Below are positions 45,153 through 53,109 of a stretch of 64,000 nt of DNA, one piece after another. The notes beneath the pieces are model-generated. The model was not told where the DNA came from. It saw only the letters and a list, made by a program, of their open reading frames with translations, and searched no databases. Both the position numbers and the translations under genes were made by a program. This DNA comes from Candidatus Helarchaeota archaeon. Lineage in GTDB: Archaea; Asgardarchaeota; Lokiarchaeia; Helarchaeales; HEL-GB-A. The DNA is taken from contig JABXJT010000004.1 of NCBI GenBank assembly GCA_013375455.1, forward strand, positions 55,927-119,926, read 5' to 3'. Position 1 is the stretch's first letter, and every line of letters begins with the position of its first letter.

Positions 45153-46283
45153 ATGATTAAAATATTTTGGGAAAACTATGGCAAAAGAACCGAGAAAATC
45201 ATTCAAGCGTTAAAGAGACCATCTGAGAAGTACGCAATTCGGGTAAATACATTAAAAACTACCACTAAAGAAGTGCTACAGATTTTTCATGATATGCACG
45301 TGGGGGCGGAATTGCATCCTATTCTTGAAGAAGTCATCGATTTACCTGTCGATGGACCATTTGAGATTCCAGAATATCAGAAAAAGGTCGTGGTTGATAA
45401 ATTCACGGCTGAGAGTCTGATGCAAGGGGCCGATTTGTTTGCACCTGGAGTGTTGCGAACCGCCAAGGTCCGTATCGGAGATAAAGTCACGATATTTGCC
45501 AAGTCAGGAGAAATTGTCGCAGCTGGGATGGCCAAAATGACTGCAAACGATATGTTAAAGAAGCGGAGAGGGTTGGCAGTGGGAGTGACAGATTCGATCT
45601 ACAAGGTATTTGGGATTCGAGACTCAGATCTCTTCAAAAAGGGGTTCATCTTTGACCAATCCTTACCTTCGATCGTGGTCTCAAAGGTGTTGGAGCCCAA
45701 ATCCAACGATTTCATAATTGATATGTGTGCGGCGCCTGGGGGAAAGGCAACCCATCTTGCGCAGTTAATGCGGAATAAGGGGCATATTTTAGCGGTAGAT
45801 CGGTCAGCTCCGCGGCTTAAGAGACTAGAAGAGCATGTTACTCGCTTAGGCATAAAAAATATCGAATTGCTTCGTGGAGACTCTCGGAATCTACCAGAAG
45901 AATACTCTCACAAGGCTGATAAAATATTGATAGATCCACCCTGCTCTGCGCTTGGCGTTCGTCCTAAATTATTCCAAGGGAACAAGGACATTATAAATAC
46001 CGCCAATTATCAGCGTCATTTTCTTAGATCTGCGGTGAAATATGTGAAACCTAAAGGGACGTTGGTTTATAGCACCTGTACGTTAACGACTGAAGAAAAT
46101 GAAGCTAATGTTAAATTTCTACTGGATAATTTTGATTGTGAAATCATTGATCAACCGATTTTCTTAGGGAGTCCTGGAGAAAAAATAGAGGGTTTATCAA
46201 ATTGGCAAAAACTCCAAAGATTTTATCCAGATATGCACGAAACTCCGGGATACTTCATTGGAAAAATTCGGATGCAATCTTAA
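45153..46283 (+). CDS. NSUN-family m5C RNA methyltransferase with PUA domain
   Basis: The 376-residue protein has an inserted PUA domain (about 70-150: VVVDKFTAESLMQGADLFAP, KVRIGDKVTIFAKSGEIVAA). The SAM domain follows: IDMCAAPGGKATHLA, VDRSAPRLKRL, the catalytic DPPCSALG (about 261) and STCTLTTEEN (about 306). The PUA and two-cysteine arrangement recalls NSUN6, which methylates tRNA C72. The frame stays open upstream of ATG 45153 and encodes FEELERKYKFSQD, which looks like the true N-terminus, yet no AUG, GUG or UUG is available there. Confidence 0.88.
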   Translation: MIKIFWENYGKRTEKIIQALKRPSEKYAIRVNTLKTTTKEVLQIFHDMHVGAELHPILEEVIDLPVDGPFEIPEYQKKVVVDKFTAESLMQGADLFAPGVLRTAKVRIGDKVTIFAKSGEIVAAGMAKMTANDMLKKRRGLAVGVTDSIYKVFGIRDSDLFKKGFIFDQSLPSIVVSKVLEPKSNDFIIDMCAAPGGKATHLAQLMRNKGHILAVDRSAPRLKRLEEHVTRLGIKNIELLRGDSRNLPEEYSHKADKILIDPPCSALGVRPKLFQGNKDIINTANYQRHFLRSAVKYVKPKGTLVYSTCTLTTEENEANVKFLLDNFDCEIIDQPIFLGSPGEKIEGLSNWQKLQRFYPDMHETPGYFIGKIRMQS

Positions 46284-46289
46284 TTGAGC

Positions 46290-46796
46290 TTACAAAGTGA
46301 TGATTTCAGCTTCCATCTTGTCTAAATCGATAATCCCAATGGTTGCTTTTCCTGTCAGATACCCACATGCTTCTCCTGGATTAACTACTAGTGTTTTATT
46401 GATCTTTTTAATTGATGGATTATGGGTATGACCGAAAATGATAACATCAAACTTATTAGAATTAACTAAAGAATCTTGGATTTCGGTGTTGATAGTGTGA
46501 AACAATACAATCTTTTTGCCTTCTATTTGAATGGAAAATTGCCCTACTTCAAGGGTGGCATCTATTTCTGAGAAAAATTTCTTAAGACCTAATATTTCCC
46601 CATCATTGTTTCCATAGACACCAATTAATTCACATTTTAATTCATTTAATGCTTTGGGAATAATAAATGGTGCTATAAAATCACCTGCATGAAAAACATA
46701 TGCCACTCCGCGTTCATTAAAAATTTTAACAGCTTTTTTCGTGTTCTCGATGTGATCGTGCGTGTCTGAAATTACACCAATTTTCAATTCATTCAC
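46290..46796 (-). CDS. YfcE/MJ0936-type metallophosphoesterase
   Basis: The 168-residue protein has the small calcineurin-like fold motifs: GVISDTHDH (metal site), FHAGDFI, GVYGNNDGE and IIFGHTHNPSI, with VNPGEACGY near the end. Family members hydrolyse phosphodiesters such as cyclic nucleotides or NAD-like molecules with Mn or Ni. A TATA-like CTTTTTATAG (46824-46833, minus strand) lies about 28 bp before the ATG, suggesting a nearly leaderless mRNA. Confidence 0.9.
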   Translation of the reverse strand: MNELKIGVISDTHDHIENTKKAVKIFNERGVAYVFHAGDFIAPFIIPKALNELKCELIGVYGNNDGEILGLKKFFSEIDATLEVGQFSIQIEGKKIVLFHTINTEIQDSLVNSNKFDVIIFGHTHNPSIKKINKTLVVNPGEACGYLTGKATIGIIDLDKMEAEIITL

Positions 46797-46838
46797 CTTC
46801 CTTTACATTAATGCCGGCTAAATCTATAAAAAGACAAA

Positions 46839-46850
46839 TTTTTATACAAT
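46839..46850 (+). promoter_or_regulatory. Likely TATA box upstream of rpl11
   Basis: The sequence tttttatacaat resembles an archaeal TATA element and lies about 130 bp before the rpl11 start codon, implying a leader of about 100 nt. A second TATA-like element (ctataaaaag, 46824-46833) on the other strand fits the divergent phosphoesterase gene. Confidence 0.4.
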
Positions 46851-46978
46851 CTAAATTTAGTAATAACCACTCTATGTGAATCTGTTATTAAATTTTCTAA
46901 GCATTATGATTAATACTGTAATCAATTTTAGCATTATGAATCCATAATCACGTTGTTGAAGCATTAATTGAAGGTGGA

Positions 46979-47479
46979 ATGGTTATGAGTGAAAAAGTTA
47001 CAATCGAAACGCTAGTTGAAGGCGGTCATGCATCAGCTGGACCCCCAATTGGTCCTGCCCTTGGTCCCACGGGTGTGAATCTTTACCAAGTCGTGCAAAA
47101 AATTAACGAACTCTCCAAAGATTTTTCAGGAATGAAGATTCCAGTGAAAATTATCGTCAACACTAGAACCAAGGAATTCGACATTGAACTGGGCATTCCA
47201 CCCACTTCAGCTCTCATACTTAAGGAAGTGGAAGGGGTTCAGAAGGGTAGCTCAGAACCTGGGACGAACACAGTCGGTGACATTGATATGGACGAAATTA
47301 TAAAAATATCGAAAATGAAAAAAGATGTCTTATTGTCAACCAGCTTAAAAGCTGCAGCTAAAGAAATCCTTGGAACTTGTGTAAGCATGGGAGTTACAGT
47401 GGATTCAAAATCCCCTAAAGAAATTCAACGAGACATTGACGAAGGTCTTTATGACGACCGCTTGAACCTAGAATTGTGA
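46979..47479 (+). CDS. rpl11: Ribosomal protein L11
   Basis: L11 is the base of the ribosomal GTPase stalk. The protein shows [37 protein letters not shown], and [20 protein letters not shown], with the C-terminal RNA-binding domain ([21 protein letters not shown]). Starts at ATG 46979 or 46985 are both close behind ggtgga. The 27 bp before the start also translate in frame as VVEALIEGG, mirroring TIETLVEGG inside the gene. First gene of the stalk operon. Confidence 0.95.
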   Translation: MVMSEKVTIETLVEGGHASAGPPIGPALGPTGVNLYQVVQKINELSKDFSGMKIPVKIIVNTRTKEFDIELGIPPTSALILKEVEGVQKGSSEPGTNTVGDIDMDEIIKISKMKKDVLLSTSLKAAAKEILGTCVSMGVTVDSKSPKEIQRDIDEGLYDDRLNLEL

Positions 47480-47496
47480 GTGATTCACTCATAATA

Positions 47497-47509
47497 TTTT
47501 TATATATAG
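47497..47509 (+). promoter_or_regulatory. TATA box for the L1-L10-L12 unit
   Basis: A strong TATA-like tttttatatatag lies 17 bp after the rpl11 stop and about 122 bp before rpl1. This indicates that L1, L10 and L12 can be transcribed apart from L11, with a leader of about 100 nt that holds the direct repeat described separately. Confidence 0.55.
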
Positions 47510-47593
47510 TTAAAATGTAGATCTAAAGCAACTTATATTAATGAAAATCGATGAACGTGAGAATTAGAAATATATATTGATTTACCCTCGATA

Positions 47594-47685
47594 AACAAAG
47601 CAGTGGATGAATTTAAGGAAAGATTTGTAAATGCCTGTTAATTTAGCCCCAATAATCAAAGCAGTGGATGAATTAAAGGAAAAGT
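47594..47685 (+). repeat. Direct repeat: leader copy of rpl1 codons 9-18
   Basis: The leader segment from 47596 (caaagcagtggatgaatt then taaggaaa) is repeated 61 nt downstream from 47657 inside the rpl1 coding sequence with one mismatch over about 27 nt. The leader copy lies in a short frame starting GTG at about 47551 (INKAVDEFKERF versus IIKAVDELKEKS). This is a partial duplication of the 5' end of rpl1 rather than chance. Confidence 0.75.
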
Positions 47686-48308
47686 CAAAAAAGAGAAATT
47701 TTATTCAAAGTGTAGACCTAGCTGTTAATATAAAAGACGTTGATCTAAAGCAACCAAAAAACAGGATTAACACAGAAGTGTTTCTACCACATGAATTAGG
47801 AAAAGGAAGCAAGATTTGTGTTGTTGCTAGCGGAGATTTAGGGATTAGGGCTAAAAATATGGGGCTTACTGTTCTAGATAAAGATGAATTAGGAAAGTTG
47901 GGAAGTGACAAGAAATCAGCTAAAAAGTTTGTGAGGGATTACGATGTATTTATTGCCGGGGTTGATTTAATGCCCACGTTGGCAAAATCGCTGGGTCCCG
48001 TCTTGGGACCAACTGGTAAAATGCCCTTAGGCCCTCCAAAAGGGCGGGGAATAATTCCTCCAAATGCGGATTTAAATCCTATAATTGATTTATATAAGAA
48101 GATGGTACGGATTCGGTTGCGTAAAAGTTTGGTTATAAACTGTAAAGTTGGCTCGGAAAAAATGAGTTCGCAGGACTTAGCAGAAAATATTCAATCAATT
48201 ACGAATTATCTTGAAGAAAATCTAGAGAGTGGATTACGAAATATTGCTAAACTGGGTGTTAAAACAACTATGGGGCCTTATATCAAAATAGAAGCGAAGG
48301 TTGGATGA
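47631..48308 (+). CDS. rpl1: Ribosomal protein L1
   Basis: L1 forms the mobile stalk at the E site. The 225-residue protein includes RNFIQSVDLAVNIKDVDLKQ, SGDLGIRAKNMG, LMPTLAKSLGPVLGPTGKMP and the C-terminal TTMGPYIKIEAKVG. ATG 47631 fits the family start. In methanogens L1 binds its own mRNA a short way inside the coding region to limit translation (established). Here that stretch is duplicated in the leader, which may affect such control (inference). Confidence 0.95.
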   Translation: MPVNLAPIIKAVDELKEKSKKRNFIQSVDLAVNIKDVDLKQPKNRINTEVFLPHELGKGSKICVVASGDLGIRAKNMGLTVLDKDELGKLGSDKKSAKKFVRDYDVFIAGVDLMPTLAKSLGPVLGPTGKMPLGPPKGRGIIPPNADLNPIIDLYKKMVRIRLRKSLVINCKVGSEKMSSQDLAENIQSITNYLEENLESGLRNIAKLGVKTTMGPYIKIEAKVG

Positions 48309-48309
48309 A

Positions 48310-49314
48310 ATGGCGACCGATAGTAAGCATGTACCTCAATTTAAACTAGAAGAAGTGCAGATGCTCAAAAAATTGCTCGATGAATATAATGTTATTTGTA
48401 TGGCAAGGATGCACAAGCTGGGAGCCCGGCAATTACAGTCAATCAGAAAAAAATTAACTGGACAAATTGTTATTCGCATGACAAAGAATAAATTATTCAA
48501 GATCGCAGCTTTCCAAAGCAAAAAAAAGAATATTAAGGAGTTTATCGATAAAATTGAAGGGTCTACATCCTATATATTCACGCAAATGAATCCATTTAAT
48601 TTAAAAATATTTCTGGATAAAAATAAGGTTAATGCCCCTGCTAAAGGCGGAGATATCGCACAAAAAGATATAATAGTCCCGCAGGGTAATACGGGATTCC
48701 CACCTGGCCCGCTGATTAGCGAATTTAAAGAAGTAGGGATAGATTCCATGGTTAAGGGTGGGTCTATTTATATCAAAAGAGATTGCGTGGTAGTAAAAAA
48801 AGGTGAGGAAATATCTCGCATTCTTGCCTTAACATTGTCCCGATTAAATATCAGCCCTATGGAAATTGGCTTAAATTTATATGCTTCTTACGATAATGGA
48901 GTTATTTTAGAGGAAAAAGATCTAGATATCAGTTTAGATAGGATTTTGTATCAAATAAGAACTGCGATTGGAAATGCCCTGAGTCTATCTGTGGGAATTG
49001 CATATCCAACAAGAGAGAACATTCCCATTCTTCTTCAGAAGGCCTACATGAATGCAAAAACTATAGTGATAAAAGCGGGCATCATTACAAAGGATACTGT
49101 ACCTGATATACTCGCCGTTGCAAAAGCTCATGCACTTTCCCTATCCAATCTCATTCTTCAAGTTGATCCAAAGGCGTTACCATCTGACCTCAAACAACAA
49201 ATAGAAGAATCCGGACCAGCAGAATTAAAACCTACTGAACCAGAAAAAAAGAAAGAAGAAGTTAAAGAAGAGGAGAAGACAGAAGATTTAGGTTTTGGAA
49301 GTTTATTTGATTAA
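48310..49314 (+). CDS. rpl10: Ribosomal protein L10 (P0)
   Basis: The stalk anchor to which L12 dimers bind. ATG 48310 lies 1 bp after the L1 stop; the longer frame begins at TTG 48301. The 334-residue protein shows LDEYNVICMARMHKLGARQL, QGNTGFPPGPLISEFKEVGI and VKGGSIYIKRDCVVVKKGEE. The C-terminus has helical L12-binding segments, a Glu/Lys-rich linker and the final acidic motif EDLGFGSLFD, which recruits translation GTPases in archaea. Confidence 0.95.
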   Translation: MATDSKHVPQFKLEEVQMLKKLLDEYNVICMARMHKLGARQLQSIRKKLTGQIVIRMTKNKLFKIAAFQSKKKNIKEFIDKIEGSTSYIFTQMNPFNLKIFLDKNKVNAPAKGGDIAQKDIIVPQGNTGFPPGPLISEFKEVGIDSMVKGGSIYIKRDCVVVKKGEEISRILALTLSRLNISPMEIGLNLYASYDNGVILEEKDLDISLDRILYQIRTAIGNALSLSVGIAYPTRENIPILLQKAYMNAKTIVIKAGIITKDTVPDILAVAKAHALSLSNLILQVDPKALPSDLKQQIEESGPAELKPTEPEKKKEEVKEEEKTEDLGFGSLFD

Positions 49315-49332
49315 AACTTTGGAGGTTTAAAT

Positions 49333-49632
49333 ATGGAATATGTATATGCATCTCTTTTGTTGCATTCAGCTGGAAAAAAAATTAACGCGAAAAATATCGA
49401 CTCAATTTTAAAGTCTGCTGGTGTTGATGTAGATCAAGCACAGGTAAAATCCATTGTAGCAGCTCTTAAAAATGTTGATATTGAAGATGCCATTAAATCT
49501 ACAGCTTTACCAGCTGCTGCACCAGCTGTTGTAACGACCACAGAACAGCCCAAAAAAGAGAAAAAGAAAGAAGAGAAAGAGGAAAAAGAAGAAGAAGAAG
49601 AAATTGCAGGGTTAGGCGCCCTATTTGGTTAA
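49333..49632 (+). CDS. rpl12: Ribosomal protein L12 (P1-like)
   Basis: The archaeal stalk protein of 99 residues: MEYVYASLLLHSAGKKINAK at the start, IVAALKNVDIEDAIKSTALP, an Ala/Pro hinge, a long Lys/Glu-rich stretch, and the C-terminal GLGALFG hook that binds elongation factors. It follows L10 by 18 bp with site ggaggttt. Last gene of the operon, with a T-rich stretch after the stop. Confidence 0.95.
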   Translation: MEYVYASLLLHSAGKKINAKNIDSILKSAGVDVDQAQVKSIVAALKNVDIEDAIKSTALPAAAPAVVTTTEQPKKEKKKEEKEEKEEEEEIAGLGALFG

Positions 49633-49877
49633 ATCATTCATTATCCTTTATTTTTCAGTGAGAAGATGGGTTATTTAGCCACTTCAGCATTCCCCTTTTC
49701 TAAAATTCAAGAACTTTTTAAAATTATTTTTCATTTATAATAACGTTCCTTGAGAAGAGTTAAATATTTCTTTATAGTTTTAATTATATGTCGTTTTTAC
49801 AAGGACAATAAGAGCATACACGTGAAATTAGGATAGTTTAGGAAAGACATCTAAAAAACTATAAAGGTGATACTCTC

Positions 49878-51602
49878 TTGCCCAAAGGTATTTTACTGGT
49901 TCGTTGGGATGATAAGTTAGGCGTTGTCGTTGAAGGGATGTATCCTAAGACGCTTAAAATCAGTGAGGATCACGTAATGCGCATTTTCACTACTCATGCT
50001 ATGGGTGGAGGCGAAGCAGGGTTTATGTCGATGAGCATTGAAAACTTGAATGTCGCATCCTATTACACGGGACTTCCCGAAGAGGGAAGGAGCCAATACT
50101 ATATGGCTCTGTTATTAGAAGATGAGGAAAATGGAGACATTTTTGAAGAGCCCCTCATTGAAGTGTCTAAACTATTAGTAGATCACGTGAAAGACAAGTA
50201 TTTCAACCAATTTTTAGCCAAGCAGTTCGAGGATATTCAGAAATTAACTGAAATTACAGAGGAACAACGATATTCAATGATCCATCGAGATTCGAGGAGA
50301 ATATTAGTATTGCGAAAGTTAGGGCTAGGCGCACTGCCAAGAGATGAGCTGAGAAAATGGTTATCGGATCAAATAGGTGAAGAAGTGTTAGATTTAGACG
50401 CGATATTATTGCCATTTGTTAAGACGCAAATGATATATGAGATTCCGGTTGAAACGACGGAGGGATCAAAAACAAACTGCATCTTTTTAGTTAAAGATGT
50501 TTTCACGATGCGAAGTCCTGTTGAAAAATTCTATAAAGCGAGTAAGGATGGGGGAGCACCTCCCGAGATGAGACCAGTTTTTCAGATTTATAAAGAAGAA
50601 ACAGAGAGTTATTTTAAAGAATACAAGTTTGGAGATGTTGATTCGAAGCAGATTGCGGAAATTATTGCAGATCCAAGCCATTACAACTTAATTACGATTT
50701 TACGTAATAATTACATTGAAACCCATCAATTACTCGATATTTATGAAAAAGATATGGACCAGATAATGCCGCAAATTAATGATTTGAAACGTTATAATGT
50801 AGTAGAGGAAATTAAAGATAAAAGAGGTAATAGCTGGATTTTTTTAAAGACAGATATCGTGTTTCCGAGCTTCTTTCCAGAATATATCGTGGATTCTATA
50901 CGAAGGAGATGGATGGAAAAGGGAATCACCCAGAATTTGGCTTTAAAACATCTGGAATTACTGAAGTCGGTATATCGTGGTGAGGAGGAGAAGTTAGAAT
51001 TAGAATTTGAAAGACCCGCAAAACCAATTGCAGTAGAACAATTACCAATAAAAGCGGCACCCAAAGAGGCAGTACCAGCTGTTGCGGCTACAAAGACAAT
51101 GTCAGACGAAAATTTATTTAAGCTCGTAGAACGCGTTAATATCCTGAGAAAAGAGGCTAAGATGGATTTAGATGATAAAGATCGAGAAGTCGCTTATAGA
51201 AAATTAGAAGAAGCTATAAAAATTACTAAAGATTTAATAGCTGCGGGTGCAGTCGGGCAAGATAAGAGATTGGAAAAACTAGAACAAGTCGCAAGTAGTG
51301 TAAAAAAGCTTATCGATAAAGAACTAGCTAAAAAACCAACCCCAATAGCTGCACCTACACCGGCAATTTCAAGAGCAAAACCTGTATCTGAAAAAGACAT
51401 GCAAAAGTTATTACGTAAAGAACGGGATGATGCAATTGCGAAAGCAGATAAAGCATTAACAGAAGGTAACTTTAATTTAGCAGTTACTTTTCTTGAAAAA
51501 GCTGCAGGGTTATCTGAAAAAATGGGAGAGAAGGATAAAGCAGCCGAGATCACGAAAATGGCAGAGGATATCAAAAGTAAATTAGAAAAATTAGGGATGT
51601 AA
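49878..51602 (+). CDS. Large longin-like, helix-turn-helix and coiled-coil protein
   Basis: TTG 49878 behind aaaggtga starts a 574-residue protein. The N-terminal 110 residues (GILLVRWDDKLGVVVEGMYP, then YMALLLEDEENGDIFEEPLI) look like a longin/roadblock-like domain. Two or more winged-helix-like segments follow (LPRDELRKWLSDQIGEE; LITILRNNYIETHQLLDIYE). The C-terminal third is Ala/Pro-rich with helices reminiscent of an MIT/TPR hairpin (ADKALTEGNFNLAVTFLEKA). I do not recognise a named family. The layout suggests an Asgard-type GTPase or membrane-traffic adaptor, which is inference. Confidence 0.6.
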   Translation: MPKGILLVRWDDKLGVVVEGMYPKTLKISEDHVMRIFTTHAMGGGEAGFMSMSIENLNVASYYTGLPEEGRSQYYMALLLEDEENGDIFEEPLIEVSKLLVDHVKDKYFNQFLAKQFEDIQKLTEITEEQRYSMIHRDSRRILVLRKLGLGALPRDELRKWLSDQIGEEVLDLDAILLPFVKTQMIYEIPVETTEGSKTNCIFLVKDVFTMRSPVEKFYKASKDGGAPPEMRPVFQIYKEETESYFKEYKFGDVDSKQIAEIIADPSHYNLITILRNNYIETHQLLDIYEKDMDQIMPQINDLKRYNVVEEIKDKRGNSWIFLKTDIVFPSFFPEYIVDSIRRRWMEKGITQNLALKHLELLKSVYRGEEEKLELEFERPAKPIAVEQLPIKAAPKEAVPAVAATKTMSDENLFKLVERVNILRKEAKMDLDDKDREVAYRKLEEAIKITKDLIAAGAVGQDKRLEKLEQVASSVKKLIDKELAKKPTPIAAPTPAISRAKPVSEKDMQKLLRKERDDAIAKADKALTEGNFNLAVTFLEKAAGLSEKMGEKDKAAEITKMAEDIKSKLEKLGM

Positions 51603-51726
51603 TTCAATATTTTAAAAAAAATCCAGAATAAAAACTGATATCTCACGATGTAGAGGATTTCCATTAAAGAAATTTTTTATTTCATCTTTGCTTAAATAAG
51701 TTTAGCAATAAGAAGAAAGAGATCTT

Positions 51727-52242
51727 ATGCCCATACAGGATACCCCAGATAGTCAGTTGAGCTCATTTGAAAAGGGGATAAAAAGGCGGTTAAGTAAAGA
51801 GAGAGTGGTTATTGAGTGGTTAATTGGGGATTACATTGTTGGGGTCAATTCGAAATGGCACAGCGATAATTTCCCAAGCACGCAACTCACTAAAGTCGTG
51901 CTTAACATCACAAGAAGATCTAGACATGAATTCTCTTCGACTCATCGTCTGATTCGTGAAATTTTGAAAGATTGGGAAAAAAAGGGTTTGTGTGAATACG
52001 TCACGACAACCAAATATGCTCATTGCAGAAAAACAAAGATGATTTATCATTTTCCCTCAAGTGGTTTGAAAAAAATCAAAGAAATGATCATTGATCGTCA
52101 TATAGATTTCATTAAAAATTGGGATAAATGGGAACGTTATGTAAAATCGGACGATGTAATGAAAACTCGAGAAAACGCTATTAAATTAATAATTTTTGAG
52201 TATAATAACAAAATCGACGAGAATATTCTACGCTATCAATGA
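51727..52242 (+). CDS. Winged-helix-like protein, unknown
   Basis: A 171-residue basic protein starting MPIQDTPDSQLSSFEKG. The middle (RRSRHEFSSTHRLIREILKD, then WEKKGLCEYVTTTKYAHCRK) resembles a winged helix with a wing, and the end is helical (IIDRHIDFIKNWDKWERYV). It may be a DNA-binding regulator. It lies between the longin/coiled-coil gene and a ribbon-helix-helix gene, all on the plus strand. No family is recognised. Confidence 0.55.
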   Translation: MPIQDTPDSQLSSFEKGIKRRLSKERVVIEWLIGDYIVGVNSKWHSDNFPSTQLTKVVLNITRRSRHEFSSTHRLIREILKDWEKKGLCEYVTTTKYAHCRKTKMIYHFPSSGLKKIKEMIIDRHIDFIKNWDKWERYVKSDDVMKTRENAIKLIIFEYNNKIDENILRYQ

Positions 52243-52366
52243 TTTTCGGACTTGTTTTTTGTACTTAATCCACTAGTATTATGTGAATATTATTAAGTTT
52301 TAATTGAGTGATTATTCATTCTTTTACACAGAAGCTAAATGATAGAGTTTAAAGGAATGAAATGAG

Positions 52367-52510
52367 ATGAGATTAGTTACAGTTCATCTGCCGAAGAGTT
52401 ACATAGAAGGATTAGAAGAGTTAGTGAAAGAACACTTATATCCGAATAGAAGTGAAGCCATTCGGGTAGCTGTCCGAGATATGCTTAAAGCGGAATTATG
52501 GAAAAAATAA
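52367..52510 (+). CDS. Ribbon-helix-helix (CopG/Arc-type) transcription factor
   Basis: ATG 52367 opens a 47-residue frame: strand MRLVTVHLPKSYIEGLEELV followed by HLYPNRSEAIRVAVRDML and a short basic end. The pattern of a basic strand, a first helix, an N-R-S-E-A-I-R turn and a second helix is the classic RHH DNA-binding domain. It should bind DNA as a dimer. The gene is short and easily missed. It could regulate the neighbouring genes. Confidence 0.85.
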   Translation: MRLVTVHLPKSYIEGLEELVKEHLYPNRSEAIRVAVRDMLKAELWKK

Positions 52511-52549
52511 AAATACTCAGTCATTTCCTTTCTTTTTATTAGAGGAAAA

Positions 52550-53098
52550 ATGAGTCATAAGAACATAATTAAAATCCGATATGAAGAAACGGCAGATGTA
52601 TTTGATCGTAGGTATCATGAGATTCAAAATTCAAAGTATGAAATCATATTTCAAAATATTTCAATAAGTTCTAAGCAAAGAATATTAGATGCGGGCTGTG
52701 GTACCGGGTTTTTTTTTCAGTTTATTGATGATTTTGAATGTAAGAAGTATGGCTTAGATTTTTCAATAGAGTCCTTGAAGATATGTCGGAGGAGGATTGG
52801 TAAGGAAAGCTCAATTGCCATTTTGTGTGCAGATGCTGATTTTTTACCTTTTAGAGAGGAATATTTTGATATTATCCTTGCGATTACTGTTTTGCAAAAC
52901 TTACCTACTCCTAAAAAGAGCCTTGAAGAATTTAAAAGAGTTTGTAAATTAAATGGGCTCATAATTTTATCATTGTTAAAGAAAAAATTTCCCCCTAAAC
53001 GAATTAATAATCTCTTAAACGATGCCCAACTTTCTCCGAAACAAATTATTGATGATGAAAAATGTGAAGATGTTATTGTTGTAATCGAAAACAAGTAA
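52550..53098 (+). CDS. SAM-dependent methyltransferase (class I)
   Basis: The 182-residue protein has the class I fold marks: RILDAGCGTGFFFQFIDDF (motif I), YGLDFSIESLKICRRRIG, LCADADFLPF and FREEYFDIILAITVLQNLP, typical of small-molecule or UbiE/COQ5-type enzymes. The substrate cannot be told. It follows the RHH regulator by 39 bp and is convergent with the DUF4350-like gene. Confidence 0.82.
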   Translation: MSHKNIIKIRYEETADVFDRRYHEIQNSKYEIIFQNISISSKQRILDAGCGTGFFFQFIDDFECKKYGLDFSIESLKICRRRIGKESSIAILCADADFLPFREEYFDIILAITVLQNLPTPKKSLEEFKRVCKLNGLIILSLLKKKFPPKRINNLLNDAQLSPKQIIDDEKCEDVIVVIENK

Positions 53099-53109
53099 AT
53101 ATTTTCAAT

